DNA of 64,000 bases from Pseudorhodobacter antarcticus (GCA_945862465.1 CAMAYO010000005.1:1-64000), one strand, 5' to 3'. Positions 1-11,533 are shown, counted from the stretch's first letter. Numbers and translations are program-made. The notes: generated by a model from the letters alone, not told the origin.

Positions 1-275
1 TCTACCGCTTTTTGCTGAACAAGTGGTATTTCGACGAGCTTTATGACGTGATCTTTGTCCGCTCAGCCAAGGCTTTGGGCGCATTGCTGTGGAAGCGCGG
101 CGATGGGGATATCATTGATGGCTCGCTGAACGGGATTGCCATGGGGATCGTGCCCTTCTTCACCCGCCTCGCTGGTCGCGCCCAATCGGGCTATATCTTC
201 ACTTATGCCTTCGCCATGGTTCTGGGGATCGTTGGTTTGATCACTTGGATGTCCATCGCCGGGGGGACGCACTGA
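1..275 (+). CDS. nuoL: NADH-quinone oxidoreductase subunit L, C-terminal fragment (truncated by window start)
   Basis: Open frame runs in from the window edge; immediately upstream of nuoM with TGA/ATG overlap at 273-277; hydrophobic C-terminus. Confidence 0.9.
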   Translation, partial: YRFLLNKWYFDELYDVIFVRSAKALGALLWKRGDGDIIDGSLNGIAMGIVPFFTRLAGRAQSGYIFTYAFAMVLGIVGLITWMSIAGGTH

Positions 276-1795
276 TGAATAACCTTCTGTCCCTGATCAC
301 CTTTGTTCCAGCCATTGCGGCGGCCATTCTGGCGCTGTTCTTGCGGGGCAATGATCCTGCCGCACAGCGCAATGCCAAATGGCTGGCGCTGTTCGCCACG
401 GTTGTCAGCTTCGCGCTGTCGCTGCTGCTGCTCAAAGGGTTCGATCCCGCCAACACCGGCTTTCAGTTTGTTGAAGATCGCCCGTGGATCATGGGCCTGC
501 ATTACAAAATGGGAATCGACGGCATTTCGATCTTGTTTGTCATGCTGACGACGTTCCTGATGCCCATCACGATTGCCTCGTGCTGGAACGTCGAAACCCG
601 CGTCAAAGACTATATGATCGCCTTCCTGCTGCTGGAAACGCTGATGTTGGGCGTTTTCACAGCCCTTGATCTGGTGCTGTTCTATCTGTTCTTTGAAGCG
701 GGCCTGATCCCGATGTTCCTGATCATCGGCATCTGGGGGGGGGCGAACCGGATTTATGCCGCGTTCAAGTTCTTCCTGTACACCTTCTTCGGCTCGGTTT
801 TGATGCTGGTTGCCATGGTCGCTATGTATCATGCGGCGGGCACCACCGATATTCCCACGCTCATGACTTATAAGTTCAGCCATGACCCGATCGTGGTTTT
901 GGGCCTCACGGTGACGGGTGGCTTGCAAACGCTGCTGTTCTTGGCCTTCTTTGCCAGCTTTGCGGTGAAAATGCCGATGTGGCCGGTGCATACGTGGTTG
1001 CCGGATGCCCACGTGCAGGCCCCGACCGCAGGTTCGGTGGTTCTGGCCGCGATCTTGCTGAAAATGGGCGGCTACGGGTTCTTGCGCTTTTCCATGCCGA
1101 TGTTCCCTGTCGCGGCCCATCTGTGGACGCCGGTGGTGTTCTGGATGTCGGCCATCGCCATCGTCTATACCTCGCTTGTGGCGCTGGTGCAGACGGACAT
1201 GAAAAAGCTGGTGGCTTATTCGTCGGTGGCCCACATGGGCTATGTGACTTTGGGCATTTTCGCCATGAATGCTCAAGGCGTAGATGGGGCTATTTTCCAG
1301 ATGCTGAGCCACGGGTTCATCTCGGGTGCGATGTTCCTATGCGTTGGCGTGATCTACGACCGGATGCACACGCGCGAGATTGACGCTTACGGCGGCCTTG
1401 TGAACCGGATGCCAGCCTATGCGCTGGTGTTTATGTTCTTCACCATGGCCAATGTCGGCCTGCCGGGCACGTCGGGCTTTGTGGGCGAGTTTCTAACGCT
1501 GATGGGTGTCTTTCAGGTGAACACTTGGGTCGCGGCTGTCGCCACCTCGGGCGTCATCTTATCCGCTGCTTATGGCCTGTGGCTCTATCGTCGCGTGGTG
1601 TTTGGCGCGCTGGTGAAAGAGGGTCTTAAAACCATCACCGACATGACCCGCCGCGAACGCGCGATCTTTGCGCCCTTGATCATCATGACGCTGCTGTTCG
1701 GCGTTTATCCCAAGGTGGTGACTGACATCATCGACCCCTCGGTCCAAGCGATGGTGGCAAACTATGCCGCCGCCACAACGCAAGCCTCGAACTGA
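275..1795 (+). CDS. nuoM: NADH-quinone oxidoreductase subunit M
   Basis: ORF 245..1795, in-frame ATG at 275 ([16 protein letters not shown]); proton-translocating antiporter-like motifs ([27 protein letters not shown]). Confidence 0.97.
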   Translation: MNNLLSLITFVPAIAAAILALFLRGNDPAAQRNAKWLALFATVVSFALSLLLLKGFDPANTGFQFVEDRPWIMGLHYKMGIDGISILFVMLTTFLMPITIASCWNVETRVKDYMIAFLLLETLMLGVFTALDLVLFYLFFEAGLIPMFLIIGIWGGANRIYAAFKFFLYTFFGSVLMLVAMVAMYHAAGTTDIPTLMTYKFSHDPIVVLGLTVTGGLQTLLFLAFFASFAVKMPMWPVHTWLPDAHVQAPTAGSVVLAAILLKMGGYGFLRFSMPMFPVAAHLWTPVVFWMSAIAIVYTSLVALVQTDMKKLVAYSSVAHMGYVTLGIFAMNAQGVDGAIFQMLSHGFISGAMFLCVGVIYDRMHTREIDAYGGLVNRMPAYALVFMFFTMANVGLPGTSGFVGEFLTLMGVFQVNTWVAAVATSGVILSAAYGLWLYRRVVFGALVKEGLKTITDMTRRERAIFAPLIIMTLLFGVYPKVVTDIIDPSVQAMVANYAAATTQASN

Positions 1796-1808
1796 AAGGG
1801 CGCATAAG

Positions 1809-3245
1809 ATGTTGAGCCAAGATATCGCAATCGTCCTGCCGGAACTGGTTCTGGCGATCTATTCCATGCTGGCGCTGCTTGTGGCGGTTTACACCGGCAA
1901 AGACGGGCTGACGCAACTGGTCACTTGGGCCACTGCGGCTGTGATGGTTGCCGTGGCCCTTTGGGTTGCCGTGGCGGGTTCGGGCAGCCAGATCGCCTTT
2001 GGCGGGCTGTTTGTGGATGACGCCTTTGCCCGCTTTGCCAAGGTGGCTATCCTTTTGTCAGGCGCTGCGATCTTGCTGATCAGCGAAGATTTCATGGCCA
2101 AGCGCGGTTTGGCACGGTTTGAATACCCGCTTCTGATTGCTTTGGCCTCTATCGGCATGATGGCTATGGTGTCGGCGGGCGATTTGATGTCGCTTTACAT
2201 GGGGCTAGAGCTGCAATCGCTGGCCCTTTACGTCGTGGCGGCTTTGGACCGTGATAGCAAAACCTCAACCGAAGCGGGCTTGAAGTATTTCGTGCTTGGC
2301 GCGCTGTCGTCGGGCTTGCTGCTATATGGCGCTTCGTTGGTTTATGGCTATGCGGGCACCACCAGCTTTGCAGGCATCCTGACCACGGTGCAGCACGGCG
2401 TTCCCGTGGGGCTGCTGTTTGGCCTTGTGTTCATGCTGGCTGGTTTGGCCTTTAAAATCTCGGCCGCCCCGTTCCATATGTGGACGCCTGATGTTTACGA
2501 AGGTGCCCCAACCCCCGTCACCGCCTTTTTCGCCACGGCCCCCAAGATTGCGGCCATGGCGATGATCGCGCGTTTGGTCCATGACGCCTTTGGCGGCATT
2601 ACCGTGCAATGGGCGCAAGTTTTGGCGGTGCTGTCGCTGCTGTCGATGTTCGTGGGCGCAGTTGCCGCCATCGGGCAAAAAGACATCAAGCGCCTGATTG
2701 CCTATTCGTCCATCGCCCATATGGGCTTTGCGCTGATGGGTCTGGCCTCGGGCACAGCATTCGGCGTGCAGGCGATGCTGGTTTATATGGCGATCTATGT
2801 CACGATGAACCTTGGCACCTTCGCCTTCATTCTGTCACTAGAGATGGATGGCAAGCCTGTCACCGACATCTCGCTTTTGAACCAGTTCTCCAAGCGCGAA
2901 CCGCTTAAGGCACTGGCGGTGCTGGTGTTGATGTTCTCGCTGGCCGGTGTGCCGCCGATGTTGGGCTTTTTCGGGAAGTTCTATGTGCTTAAAGCCGCAG
3001 TTGATGCGGGCATGGGTTGGCTGGCTGTGGCCGGCGTGATCGCTTCGGTTATCGGGGCGTTTTATTACCTGCGCATCGTCTATTATATGTATTTCGGCGC
3101 AGAACAGGCGGGTGCGGAAAGCAAGATGAACCCCGTACAATGGCTTGCCTTGATGGGCGTCGCCGTGGTGATGCTGGCCGCTGTGGTGAACTTCTTTGGG
3201 TTGGAACCTGCGGCTGTCGCCGCCGCTGCTGCCCTTGTCGGCTAA
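1809..3245 (+). CDS. nuoN: NADH-quinone oxidoreductase subunit N
   Basis: ORF 1764..3245, in-frame ATG at 1809 ([20 protein letters not shown]); typical NuoN sequence and gene order. Confidence 0.97.
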   Translation: MLSQDIAIVLPELVLAIYSMLALLVAVYTGKDGLTQLVTWATAAVMVAVALWVAVAGSGSQIAFGGLFVDDAFARFAKVAILLSGAAILLISEDFMAKRGLARFEYPLLIALASIGMMAMVSAGDLMSLYMGLELQSLALYVVAALDRDSKTSTEAGLKYFVLGALSSGLLLYGASLVYGYAGTTSFAGILTTVQHGVPVGLLFGLVFMLAGLAFKISAAPFHMWTPDVYEGAPTPVTAFFATAPKIAAMAMIARLVHDAFGGITVQWAQVLAVLSLLSMFVGAVAAIGQKDIKRLIAYSSIAHMGFALMGLASGTAFGVQAMLVYMAIYVTMNLGTFAFILSLEMDGKPVTDISLLNQFSKREPLKALAVLVLMFSLAGVPPMLGFFGKFYVLKAAVDAGMGWLAVAGVIASVIGAFYYLRIVYYMYFGAEQAGAESKMNPVQWLALMGVAVVMLAAVVNFFGLEPAAVAAAAALVG

Positions 3246-3996
3246 GGCACCTGTCTGGCCCGCAGGTGTGGCGCGCCACATCTGTGACAGCCTAGACAGC
3301 ACCAATGCCCATGCAATCCGGTTGGCCCCGTCAACCCCGGGGCCTGCGTGGATTTTGGCTTACGAACAAACGGCTGGCAAAGGCCGGCGTGCGCGCCCTT
3401 GGGTTAGCCCGCGCGGCAACTTTCACGCCACCTTGCTGCTGCATCCCAAAGAACCCGCCGCCCAAGTGGCGCTGCGGTCGTTTGCCGCAGCCTTGGCCTT
3501 GCGCGATGCCTTGGTGGCTTTGACCGATCTGCCGGAAGCTTTCACGCTTAAATGGCCCAATGATGTGCTGCTCAATGGCGGCAAGTTGGCGGGGATATTG
3601 CTGGAAAGTTCGTCAAGCGGGGCAGGGGTGGCGCATTTGGCCATTGGCACGGGCGTGAACCTGATCGCAGCACCTGATGCCAGCGTGGTGGAAGAGGGCG
3701 CATTGCAACCCGTCTCGTTGCTTGGTGAAACCGGCTTGCGGGTTGATCCGGAAACCTTCCTTGGACATCTGGCTTTTGCCTATGCCCAGTGGGAAAACAG
3801 TTTCACCGCCCTAGGCTTCGCCCCCCTGCGCGCCGCTTGGCTTGCCCACGCCGCCCGGTTGGGCCAACCCATTCGCGCCCGCACAGCAAGTACCACCCAC
3901 CATGGCCTATTCCAGACCATTGACGCCACCGGCGCGCTGATCTTGGAAACGGATCATGGCGCCATAGCCATTCCTGCCGCCGAGGTGTTCTTTTGA
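3235..3996 (+). CDS. birA: biotin--[acetyl-CoA-carboxylase] ligase (no N-terminal HTH)
   Basis: [28 protein letters not shown] and [19 protein letters not shown] biotin-ligase motifs; probable TTG start at 3235 overlapping nuoN. Confidence 0.88.
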   Translation: MSAKAPVWPAGVARHICDSLDSTNAHAIRLAPSTPGPAWILAYEQTAGKGRRARPWVSPRGNFHATLLLHPKEPAAQVALRSFAAALALRDALVALTDLPEAFTLKWPNDVLLNGGKLAGILLESSSSGAGVAHLAIGTGVNLIAAPDASVVEEGALQPVSLLGETGLRVDPETFLGHLAFAYAQWENSFTALGFAPLRAAWLAHAARLGQPIRARTASTTHHGLFQTIDATGALILETDHGAIAIPAAEVFF

Positions 3997-4083
3997 CGCG
4001 CTTTCCCCGTTATCTTGGTCTAAACACTCCACGGGGCGTAGCGGTCTAAAACCGCTTGGCTCTTCGCATCAAAAGGTGATCCC

Positions 4084-4863
4084 ATGCTTTTGGCAATCGA
4101 CTGCGGCAACACCAATACTGTTTTTTCCGTCTGGGATGGCGCTAAGTTTCGCGTGACATGGCGGATTTCGACCGATCACAAGCGCACCGCGGATGAGTAT
4201 TTCGTTTGGCTGTCGTCGCTGATTGCGCTGACCAAGGCCGAGGTGTCGATCACCGAGGCGATCATCTCGTCAACTGTGCCGCGTGTCGTGTTCAACCTGC
4301 GCGTTTTGTGCAACCGCTATTTTGAGTGCCGCCCCGTTGTGGTGGGCAAACCCGAATGCCGATTGCCCATGCAACCGCGTGTCGATCAGGGCGCAACCGT
4401 GGGTCCTGATCGTCTGGTGAACACCGCCGGCGCTTTTGACCGGCACGGTGGCAATCTGATTGTGGTTGATTTTGGCACAGCCACCACCTTTGATGTGGTC
4501 GATTTTGATGGCGCCTATATCGGCGGGGTCATAGCCCCCGGTGCCAATTTATCGTTGGAAGCGTTGCATATGGCCGCAGCCGCGCTACCTCATGTCGACG
4601 TCGCGAAACCTCTGCGGGTGATCGGCACGAATACGGTGGCCTGTATGCAGTCAGGCGTGTATTGGGGCTATATTGGGTTGGTCGAAGGCATTGTGCGCGA
4701 AGTGCGCAAGGAACGTCCTGGCCCGATGAAAGTCATTGCAACGGGGGGGCTTGCGGCCCTCTTTGCCCAAGGAACCGATACGTTTGACGCGATCGAGGAT
4801 GATTTGACCATGCATGGTCTGGTCCTGATCCATGCCCTTAACAAAGACCACAGCGCCGATTAA
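4084..4863 (+). CDS. coaX: type III pantothenate kinase
   Basis: MLLAIDCGNTNTVFSVWDG and VVDFGTATTFDVV motifs; typical birA-coaX-rnj order. Confidence 0.96.
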   Translation: MLLAIDCGNTNTVFSVWDGAKFRVTWRISTDHKRTADEYFVWLSSLIALTKAEVSITEAIISSTVPRVVFNLRVLCNRYFECRPVVVGKPECRLPMQPRVDQGATVGPDRLVNTAGAFDRHGGNLIVVDFGTATTFDVVDFDGAYIGGVIAPGANLSLEALHMAAAALPHVDVAKPLRVIGTNTVACMQSGVYWGYIGLVEGIVREVRKERPGPMKVIATGGLAALFAQGTDTFDAIEDDLTMHGLVLIHALNKDHSAD

Positions 4864-4891
4864 GCGCGTGTTTGCAACATAGAGAGTGCCG

Positions 4892-6580
4892 ATGGCCCCG
4901 TCTAAAGCCGGTGAACGATTGATCTACCTTCCCCTAGGCGGTGCCGGGGAAATTGGCATGAATGCCTATGTCTATGGCTATGGGATGCCCGGGAAAGAGC
5001 GGCTGATTTTGGTCGATCTGGGCGTGGCTTTCCCCGATATGGATGGCTCGCCCGGCGTGGACTTGATCATGGCCGATATCTCTTGGCTGACCGCGCGGTT
5101 GGACAGGCTAGAGGCCATTTTCATCACCCATGGCCATGAAGACCATCTGGGCGGTTTGCCGCATCTGTGGTCGCAGTTGAAAAAGCCAGTCTATGCCCGC
5201 GCCTTTACCGCAACCTTGGGCCGCATGAAGATGGAAGAGGCGGGTCTGGCCCGTGACGCCATCCGCACCGTCAAACCCCGCCCCGAGGTGATCACCGCTG
5301 GCCCGTTTGAGGTGCAGTTTGTGCCCGTCAGCCACTCGATCCCCGAAAGCGCTGCTTTGGTCATCGACACACCAGCAGGCCGCATCGTGCATTCGGGCGA
5401 CTTCAAGCTGGACCGCAACCCCATCGTGGGCGAGGCTTGGGATGATGCCGCCTTTGAGGCTATCGCGGCCGAGCGCCCGATCAAGGCGCTGATGTGCGAC
5501 AGCACGAATGTGTTCTCGCCGCTGCCCGGTCGGTCGGAATCAACCCTTGGCGTGCCATTGTCGGAACTGATCGCATCCTCCAGCGGCATGGTTGTGGCCA
5601 CAACCTTTGCGTCAAACGTGGCGCGGTTGAAGACCTTGGCCGAAGCGGGCAGGGCGGCGGGCCGCACGATTTGTCTGCTGGGGCGGGCCATGAAGAAGAT
5701 GATCTTGGCGGGCGAAGAATCGGGCGTGTTGCAGGGTTTTCCCCGCCACATCGGCCCCGAAGATGCCCAAGAGGTGCCGCGCAAAAACCTGATGCTGATT
5801 GTCACCGGCAGCCAAGGCGAACGCCGTGCCGCTTCGGCGCAATTGGCGCGGGGCAAATATCTGGGCTTGGAAATGCGCGAGGGGGATACGTTTCTGTTTT
5901 CCTCCAAAACCATTCCGGGCAATGAGCGTGAAGTGCTTAAAGTGGTCAACGCCCTTTCGGAAAAGGGTGTCACCATTGTGGATGACAGCAATGGCAAATA
6001 CCACGTTTCGGGCCACGCCAACCGCCCCGATCTGGAGCACGTGCACCGCCTGCTTCTGCCCGATATGGTGCTGCCGATGCACGGCGAACACCGCCATCTG
6101 CGCGAACATGTCAGGCTGGCCAAGGACGCAGGTATCGCCGCATTGGTCGCAACCAATGGCATGATGATCGACTTGACAGGCGATACGCCAAAAGTGGTCG
6201 ACCGGATTGAGGCGGGGCGCATCTATCTGGACGGCTCGGTGCTGATTGGGGCGATGGACGGTGTGGTGCGCGACCGCATTCGCATGGCGCTGAACGGCCA
6301 TGTCACCGTGACGCTGATCGTCGACGAAGATGGCGAGGCTTTGGGCGAACCTTGGGTGGATACCATGGGCTTGCCCACCAAGGGCCGTGGCGGGCGCGAC
6401 TTGTCAGAGGTGCTAGAGGCTGACTTGGGGGCTTTTGTCTCCAGCGCGGGCCGCAAACTGATGGCCGATGACGACAAGCTGGAAGAGGCGCTGAAACGCG
6501 CGGTGCGGCAAGTCGCCATGGAAGAGATCGGCAAGAAACCCGAAGTGATCGTGGTGATCAGCCGTCTGTCTGCGGAATAG
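4892..6580 (+). CDS. rnj: ribonuclease J (metallo-beta-lactamase/beta-CASP RNase)
   Basis: THGHEDHLGGLPHL, HSGDFKLD, VTGSQGE motifs. Confidence 0.95.
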   Translation: MAPSKAGERLIYLPLGGAGEIGMNAYVYGYGMPGKERLILVDLGVAFPDMDGSPGVDLIMADISWLTARLDRLEAIFITHGHEDHLGGLPHLWSQLKKPVYARAFTATLGRMKMEEAGLARDAIRTVKPRPEVITAGPFEVQFVPVSHSIPESAALVIDTPAGRIVHSGDFKLDRNPIVGEAWDDAAFEAIAAERPIKALMCDSTNVFSPLPGRSESTLGVPLSELIASSSGMVVATTFASNVARLKTLAEAGRAAGRTICLLGRAMKKMILAGEESGVLQGFPRHIGPEDAQEVPRKNLMLIVTGSQGERRAASAQLARGKYLGLEMREGDTFLFSSKTIPGNEREVLKVVNALSEKGVTIVDDSNGKYHVSGHANRPDLEHVHRLLLPDMVLPMHGEHRHLREHVRLAKDAGIAALVATNGMMIDLTGDTPKVVDRIEAGRIYLDGSVLIGAMDGVVRDRIRMALNGHVTVTLIVDEDGEALGEPWVDTMGLPTKGRGGRDLSEVLEADLGAFVSSAGRKLMADDDKLEEALKRAVRQVAMEEIGKKPEVIVVISRLSAE

Positions 6581-6629
6581 CGGGCGGGCGGCCCCACCTA
6601 CCACGGGTAGTGCGGCACAGGGCAAAAGA

Positions 6630-6668
6630 AAAAAACGCCTCGTCCAGAGTTTGGGCGAGGCGTTTTGT
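6630..6668. terminator. bidirectional rho-independent terminator between convergent rnj and DEAD-box helicase
   Basis: AAAAACGCCTCG-TCCAGAGTTTGGG-CGAGGCGTTTTG hairpin with A/T flanks. Confidence 0.85.
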
Positions 6669-8390
6669 TTAGGCGGCGGTGGGTGTTTCGCCTTCGTCAT
6701 CGTCGGGGGTCACTTCGCGCAGGCGGAACGAGCGCAGGATGAAATCGGGCACATGGTCGCCCATCCCTAAGATCCGGTCATATTGGCCAGGGTAGGACGA
6801 GCGGTAGTTGCGCTGTTCGCTGCGCGGTTGGTCTGAACGCGGTTCGCTGCGCTGATCGGCGCGGGGTTCAGACCGCTCGTTGCGGTTCGAATTGGGCTGT
6901 TCGCCGCGCTCTTCGCCTGCGCGGTTGCCTTCGCCACGGCGGCGGTCATCGCGGCGGTCGCGGCCACCCCGCTCTTGCGATCCACGTTCGCCCCGATTGG
7001 AGGGGCTACGTTCGGTCCGTTCTGCCCGTTCGGGCTGCGGGGTTGCAGGGCTTGCAACAACAGAAGTCTCTTCGGTTTCGATTTGTTCGATCACCGGGAT
7101 GGCGTCATGGGGCATGGACTCGGTCCGGGGGGCTGCGTCGCGGCCACGAGGGCCACGCCCTGCGCCTCGGCTGGAGGAAGAGGAAGACGGCGTGCGCGAA
7201 CTGCGCGGGCGATCAGAGTTTTCTGACGCACCTTCAATCGCGCCAGCGGGCACTTCACCGCGCGGTATGGGTTGTTTGACAAGGTTTTCAATCGCGCCAA
7301 GATACTTTTCATCCGACGGCACTGAGATGGTAAAGGCCTTGCCCAAACGCCCTGCACGACCCGTGCGGCCAATGCGGTGCACATAATCTTCGGGATGCGA
7401 GGGCACATCAAAGTTGAACACATGGCTGACGGCAGGAATATCCAACCCGCGAGCCGCCACATCAGATGCAATCAGCAAGCGCAAAGATCCATCGCGGAAT
7501 TCGTCCAGCGTCTTGGTGCGCACCGATTGGTCAAGATCGCCGTGGATCGGCGCTGCGTGAAAGCCATGCGATTTTAGCGATTTCGCCACAACATCCACAT
7601 CCATCTTGCGGTTGCAGAACACGATGGCATTGGTCAGGCTTTCGCCTTCGGCGCTGATCAGCGCGCGCAAGACGGCGCGCTTTTCGGTGAAGCTGCGGTC
7701 TTTGCGCGTGGGGGTAAAGGCGAACAGCTTTTGTTCGATCGAGGTGTTGGTCGTGGCTTGGCGCGCCACTTCCACCTTGGCGGGGTTGTTAAGGAAAGCG
7801 TTGGTGATCCGCTCAATCTCGGGTGCCATGGTGGCCGAGAAGAACAGCGTCTGGCGGGTTTTGGGCGTCATCTGGAAGATGCGTTCGATATCGGGGATGA
7901 ACCCCATATCCAGCATCCGGTCGGCCTCATCGACCACCATGATCTGCACGCCCGTCAACAGCAGTTTGCCGCGCTCGAAATGGTCAAGCAGGCGGCCTGG
8001 TGTGGCGATCAGCACGTCCACACCGCGGTCGATCAGCTTGTCTTGATCGCCAAACGATACGCCACCGATTAGCAAGGCCTTGGTCAGCTTGGTGTATTTG
8101 GCATATTTGTCAAAGCTTTCCGCTACTTGGGCGGCCAGTTCGCGTGTGGGGGCCAGCACAAGAGAGCGCGGCATGCGCGCGCGCGCACGGCCTTGGCCCA
8201 AAAGCGTGATCATGGGCAAGGTAAATCCCGCCGTCTTGCCCGTGCCGGTTTGGGCGATGCCCAAAACGTCTTGTCCGCGCAGCGCGGGCGGGATGGCTTG
8301 GGCTTGAATGGGCGTGGGGGTTTCGTAACCGGATTCGACCACGGCTTGCAGCACACGTGGGTCCAGTTCTAGGTCAGAGAATTTTGTCAT
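6669..8390 (-). CDS. DEAD/DEAH-box RNA helicase (RhlE-like) with Arg/Glu-rich C-terminal tail
   Basis: AQTGTGKTAGF, VDEADRMLDMGF, SAT, HRIGRTGRAGR helicase motifs; start MTKFSDLELDP. Confidence 0.95.
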   Translation of the reverse strand: MTKFSDLELDPRVLQAVVESGYETPTPIQAQAIPPALRGQDVLGIAQTGTGKTAGFTLPMITLLGQGRARARMPRSLVLAPTRELAAQVAESFDKYAKYTKLTKALLIGGVSFGDQDKLIDRGVDVLIATPGRLLDHFERGKLLLTGVQIMVVDEADRMLDMGFIPDIERIFQMTPKTRQTLFFSATMAPEIERITNAFLNNPAKVEVARQATTNTSIEQKLFAFTPTRKDRSFTEKRAVLRALISAEGESLTNAIVFCNRKMDVDVVAKSLKSHGFHAAPIHGDLDQSVRTKTLDEFRDGSLRLLIASDVAARGLDIPAVSHVFNFDVPSHPEDYVHRIGRTGRAGRLGKAFTISVPSDEKYLGAIENLVKQPIPRGEVPAGAIEGASENSDRPRSSRTPSSSSSSRGAGRGPRGRDAAPRTESMPHDAIPVIEQIETEETSVVASPATPQPERAERTERSPSNRGERGSQERGGRDRRDDRRRGEGNRAGEERGEQPNSNRNERSEPRADQRSEPRSDQPRSEQRNYRSSYPGQYDRILGMGDHVPDFILRSFRLREVTPDDDEGETPTAA

Positions 8391-8538
8391 CAGCGTCCTG
8401 AAAGGGCGGGATCGGCCCGCCAAGGGTCAAGGGACGCATCATCTTGGCGCCCCGCAGGCAGGGCACCATCGCCCGACGCCTTGCGATTAGCGGAAAAGGC
8501 GTGTTGGGTCAAGGTGAATGGGGCAAAACCGGTGTGGC

Positions 8539-10137
8539 TTAAACCATCATTTCCTTGGTCGCTGTCAGTTTTAAGTCGGGGTAATCGCGTTCGATCCGGT
8601 CAATGTCCCATTTTAGGCGGGTCAAAAAGACGGTTGCGCCATCGCTGTCGGTGGCGATATGGCCCTTGTTCACATTGGTGAACTTTTCCATCTCGGGCTT
8701 TGGGCCAGATACCCAACGGGCGGAGGTGAATTGGCTGGGTTCAAAGCGCACGGGCAGGGAGTATTCTTCCTCGATCCGAGAGGCCAGCACTTCAAATTGC
8801 AACTGGCCCACCACGCCCACAATATAGCCCGAGCCGATCATGGGTTTAAACACTTTGGCGGCACCCTCTTCGGCAAATTGCATCAGGGCTTTTTCCAGAT
8901 GCTTGGCCTTCATGGGGTCGAGTGCCCGCACACCAGATAAAAGCTCTGGCGCGAAAGAGGGAATGCCCGTGAAACGCAAAGATTCGCCCTCGGTCAGGGC
9001 ATCGCCAATGCGCAATTGGCCGTGGTTGGGAATGCCGATGATGTCACCGGCCCAAGCCTCTTCGGTCAATTCACGGTCGGCGGCTAAAAACATCACGGGG
9101 TTGGCCACAGCCATGGGTTTTTTGCTGCGCACATGCAGCAGTTTCATGCCGCGTTCAAAATGGCCCGAGGCTAAGCGCACAAAGGCGACGCGGTCGCGGT
9201 GCTTTGGGTCCATATTGGCTTGCACCTTGAACACAAAGCCTGTGACCGTGGGTTCAGAGGCGTCAATCTGGCGTTCTGATGCTTTTTGCGGTTGCGGTTC
9301 GGGGCCATATTCGCCCATACCGTCCATCAATTCTTTAACGCCAAAGGAATTGATCGCCGAGCCAAACCAAATCGGCGTCATCGAACCGTTGAGGAACGAG
9401 GCGCGGTCAAAGGCGGGCAGAAGTTCGCGCGCCATTTCAAGCTCTTCGCGGAACTTCTTGAGCAATTCTGGCGGCACGTGCAGCGCCAAACGCGGATCAT
9501 CCATGCCCGAGATTTGCACAGATTCCGCCACCTTATTGCGGTCGGCACGGTCCATGATTTCAAGGCGGTCGTGCAGCAAATCGTAAGCGCCGATAAAATC
9601 GCGTCCGACCCCGATGGGCCAACTGGCGGGGGTGACATCAATTGCGAGGTTTTCTTGAATCTCGTCGATGATTTCAAACACATCACGGGATTCGCGGTCC
9701 ATCTTATTGCAAAAGGTCAGGATCGGCAGATCGCGCAAGCGGCAGACTTCAAACAGCTTTTGGGTCTGCGATTCCACGCCCTTTGCGCCGTCAATCACCA
9801 TAATCGCGGCATCCACGGCGGTAAGCGTGCGGTAGGTGTCTTCAGAAAAATCGCTGTGACCGGGGGTATCGACCAGATTAAAGCGCCATTGGCGGTAATC
9901 ATACGACATGGCCGAGGCGGACACCGAAATGCCGCGTTCTTGTTCCAGCTTCATAAAGTCAGACCGCGTGCGCCGCGCCTCGCCCTTGGCGCGCACTTGG
10001 CCGGCCATTTGGATCGCGCCGCCGAACAGCAGGAACTTTTCGGTCAGCGTGGTTTTGCCAGCGTCGGGGTGCGAGATGATCGCAAAGGTCCGGCGGCGGG
10101 CAATTTCGGGCGGGAGAGGGGCGCGGTTGTCAAGCAT
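8539..10137 (-). CDS. prfC: peptide chain release factor 3
   Basis: FAIISHPDAGKTTLTEKFLLFGGAIQMAGQVRAKG; RF3 GTPase. Confidence 0.97.
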   Translation of the reverse strand: MLDNRAPLPPEIARRRTFAIISHPDAGKTTLTEKFLLFGGAIQMAGQVRAKGEARRTRSDFMKLEQERGISVSASAMSYDYRQWRFNLVDTPGHSDFSEDTYRTLTAVDAAIMVIDGAKGVESQTQKLFEVCRLRDLPILTFCNKMDRESRDVFEIIDEIQENLAIDVTPASWPIGVGRDFIGAYDLLHDRLEIMDRADRNKVAESVQISGMDDPRLALHVPPELLKKFREELEMARELLPAFDRASFLNGSMTPIWFGSAINSFGVKELMDGMGEYGPEPQPQKASERQIDASEPTVTGFVFKVQANMDPKHRDRVAFVRLASGHFERGMKLLHVRSKKPMAVANPVMFLAADRELTEEAWAGDIIGIPNHGQLRIGDALTEGESLRFTGIPSFAPELLSGVRALDPMKAKHLEKALMQFAEEGAAKVFKPMIGSGYIVGVVGQLQFEVLASRIEEEYSLPVRFEPSQFTSARWVSGPKPEMEKFTNVNKGHIATDSDGATVFLTRLKWDIDRIERDYPDLKLTATKEMMV

Positions 10138-10214
10138 GGGGCGGCTTTAGCGGAAAAAGGTTCGGTCGTCCATCGGGGGCAAGGCGGGGGGCTGCCGCCC
10201 CCCGCACCCCCTGC

Positions 10215-10280
10215 CTTAAGGGGAGCCACGCCTCCCCTTAAGAAACCCCAGTGGATATTTGGGCCCATGTGAAAGGGGTT
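10215..10280. repeat. intergenic repeat element: 11-bp-arm hairpin plus GGATATTTG-N-TGAAAGGGG motif
   Basis: CTTAAGGGGAG-ccacgc-CTCCCCTTAAG (10215-10242), then GGATATTTGGGCCCATGTGAAAGGGG; second motif copy inverted near 56610-56640. Confidence 0.6.
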
Positions 10281-11409
10281 ATTGGCCGCGCCAGACCCAG
10301 CCGCCGCCGAGAACGCGGGTGGAGTGAGGGTCGTAAAAAACGCAAGCTTGGCCAGCGGCCACGCCGTCTTCGGGGTCAAGCAGTTCAACCTCTGCCGTGG
10401 TGGCTGACAGGGGGCGCACGATGGCCGCGCGCGGCGGGCGGGTGGAGCGGACCTTGACGGCGATATGGTGTGGGCCAGAGGCAAAGGGGGCGTCGCCCAG
10501 CCAATTGATCTCGCGCACCGGCACAGTGCGGGTGGCAAGGGCTGCTTTGGGGCCCACGATCACGCGGCGGCTGGCCGGATCAAGGCGCAGCACATAAATC
10601 GGCTCTTCCAAGCCGCCCACGCCCAAGCCTTTGCGCTGGCCCACAGTGTAATGGATGACGCCGTTGTGCAGACCCAGAACATTGCCCGCCTGATCAACAA
10701 TCTCGCCCGGGTCTGCCGAGCCGGGGCGCAGCTTTTCGATCACGGCGGCATAGTTGCCGTTGGGCACAAAGCAAATGTCCTGACTGTCGGGCTTATCAGC
10801 GACCGACAGGCCATATTTGGCCGCCAAAGCGCGGGTTTCGGCCTTGGAGCCCAGATGCCCCAAGGGAAAGCGCAGGTAATCCAGCTGGTCAGGCGTGGTG
10901 GAAAACAGGAAATAGCTTTGATCGCGGTTGGCATCAGCCGCACAGTGCAGCTCCGGCCCAAGGCCCATCTTGCGCTGGATATAATGGCCCGTCGCCATGC
11001 AATCAGCGTTCAGATCCTTGGCCGTAGCCAACAGGTCTTTGAACTTTACCCGTTCGTTGCAGCGAATGCAGGGCACGGGCGTTGCCCCCGCAAGGTAAGC
11101 ATCGGCGAAATCTTCGATCACGGCTTGGCGAAAGGTGTTTTCATAATCCAGCACATAATGCGCAAAGCCCATCTGTTCGGCCACGCGGCGGGCATCGTGA
11201 ATATCGCGGCCCGCACAGCAGGCCCCCTTTTTGGCCAAGGCTGCGCCATGATCGTAAAGCTGCAAGGTCACGCCCACGACGTCATAGCCCTCGTCCTTGA
11301 GCATGGCTGCCACGACTGACGAATCAACCCCGCCCGACATCGCCACAACGACGCGGGTGTCAGCCGGGGCCTTTGCTAGCCCCAGAGAGTTCAATTTTCC
11401 GTCCAGCAT
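10279..11409 (-). CDS. mnmA: tRNA-specific 2-thiouridylase
   Basis: [46 protein letters not shown]. Confidence 0.97.
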   Translation of the reverse strand: MLDGKLNSLGLAKAPADTRVVVAMSGGVDSSVVAAMLKDEGYDVVGVTLQLYDHGAALAKKGACCAGRDIHDARRVAEQMGFAHYVLDYENTFRQAVIEDFADAYLAGATPVPCIRCNERVKFKDLLATAKDLNADCMATGHYIQRKMGLGPELHCAADANRDQSYFLFSTTPDQLDYLRFPLGHLGSKAETRALAAKYGLSVADKPDSQDICFVPNGNYAAVIEKLRPGSADPGEIVDQAGNVLGLHNGVIHYTVGQRKGLGVGGLEEPIYVLRLDPASRRVIVGPKAALATRTVPVREINWLGDAPFASGPHHIAVKVRSTRPPRAAIVRPLSATTAEVELLDPEDGVAAGQACVFYDPHSTRVLGGGWVWRGQ

Positions 11410-11533
11410 GATTGCGGCCAAGTTAAGGAATTAATCTGCAATATAGGAAAATGGCCTGCAGTCTCAACCCCTCGCTTCACGCTTGATTAAGCCAAGGCGC
11501 GCATTTTGGGCCAAATGCCCCAAGGAGAGGCCC

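Noticed and set aside
203-1312. Long minus-strand ORF (369 aa) antisense to nuoM
   Set aside because: Compositional shadow of a high-GC coding strand; His/Arg/Gln-rich, no domain logic, fully antisense to a clear gene
5191-6301. Minus-strand ORFs (343 and 229 aa) antisense to rnj
   Set aside because: Overlapping shadows of rnj with biased composition
9286-10272. Plus-strand ORF (328 aa) antisense to prfC
   Set aside because: Antisense shadow; prfC is unambiguous on the minus strand
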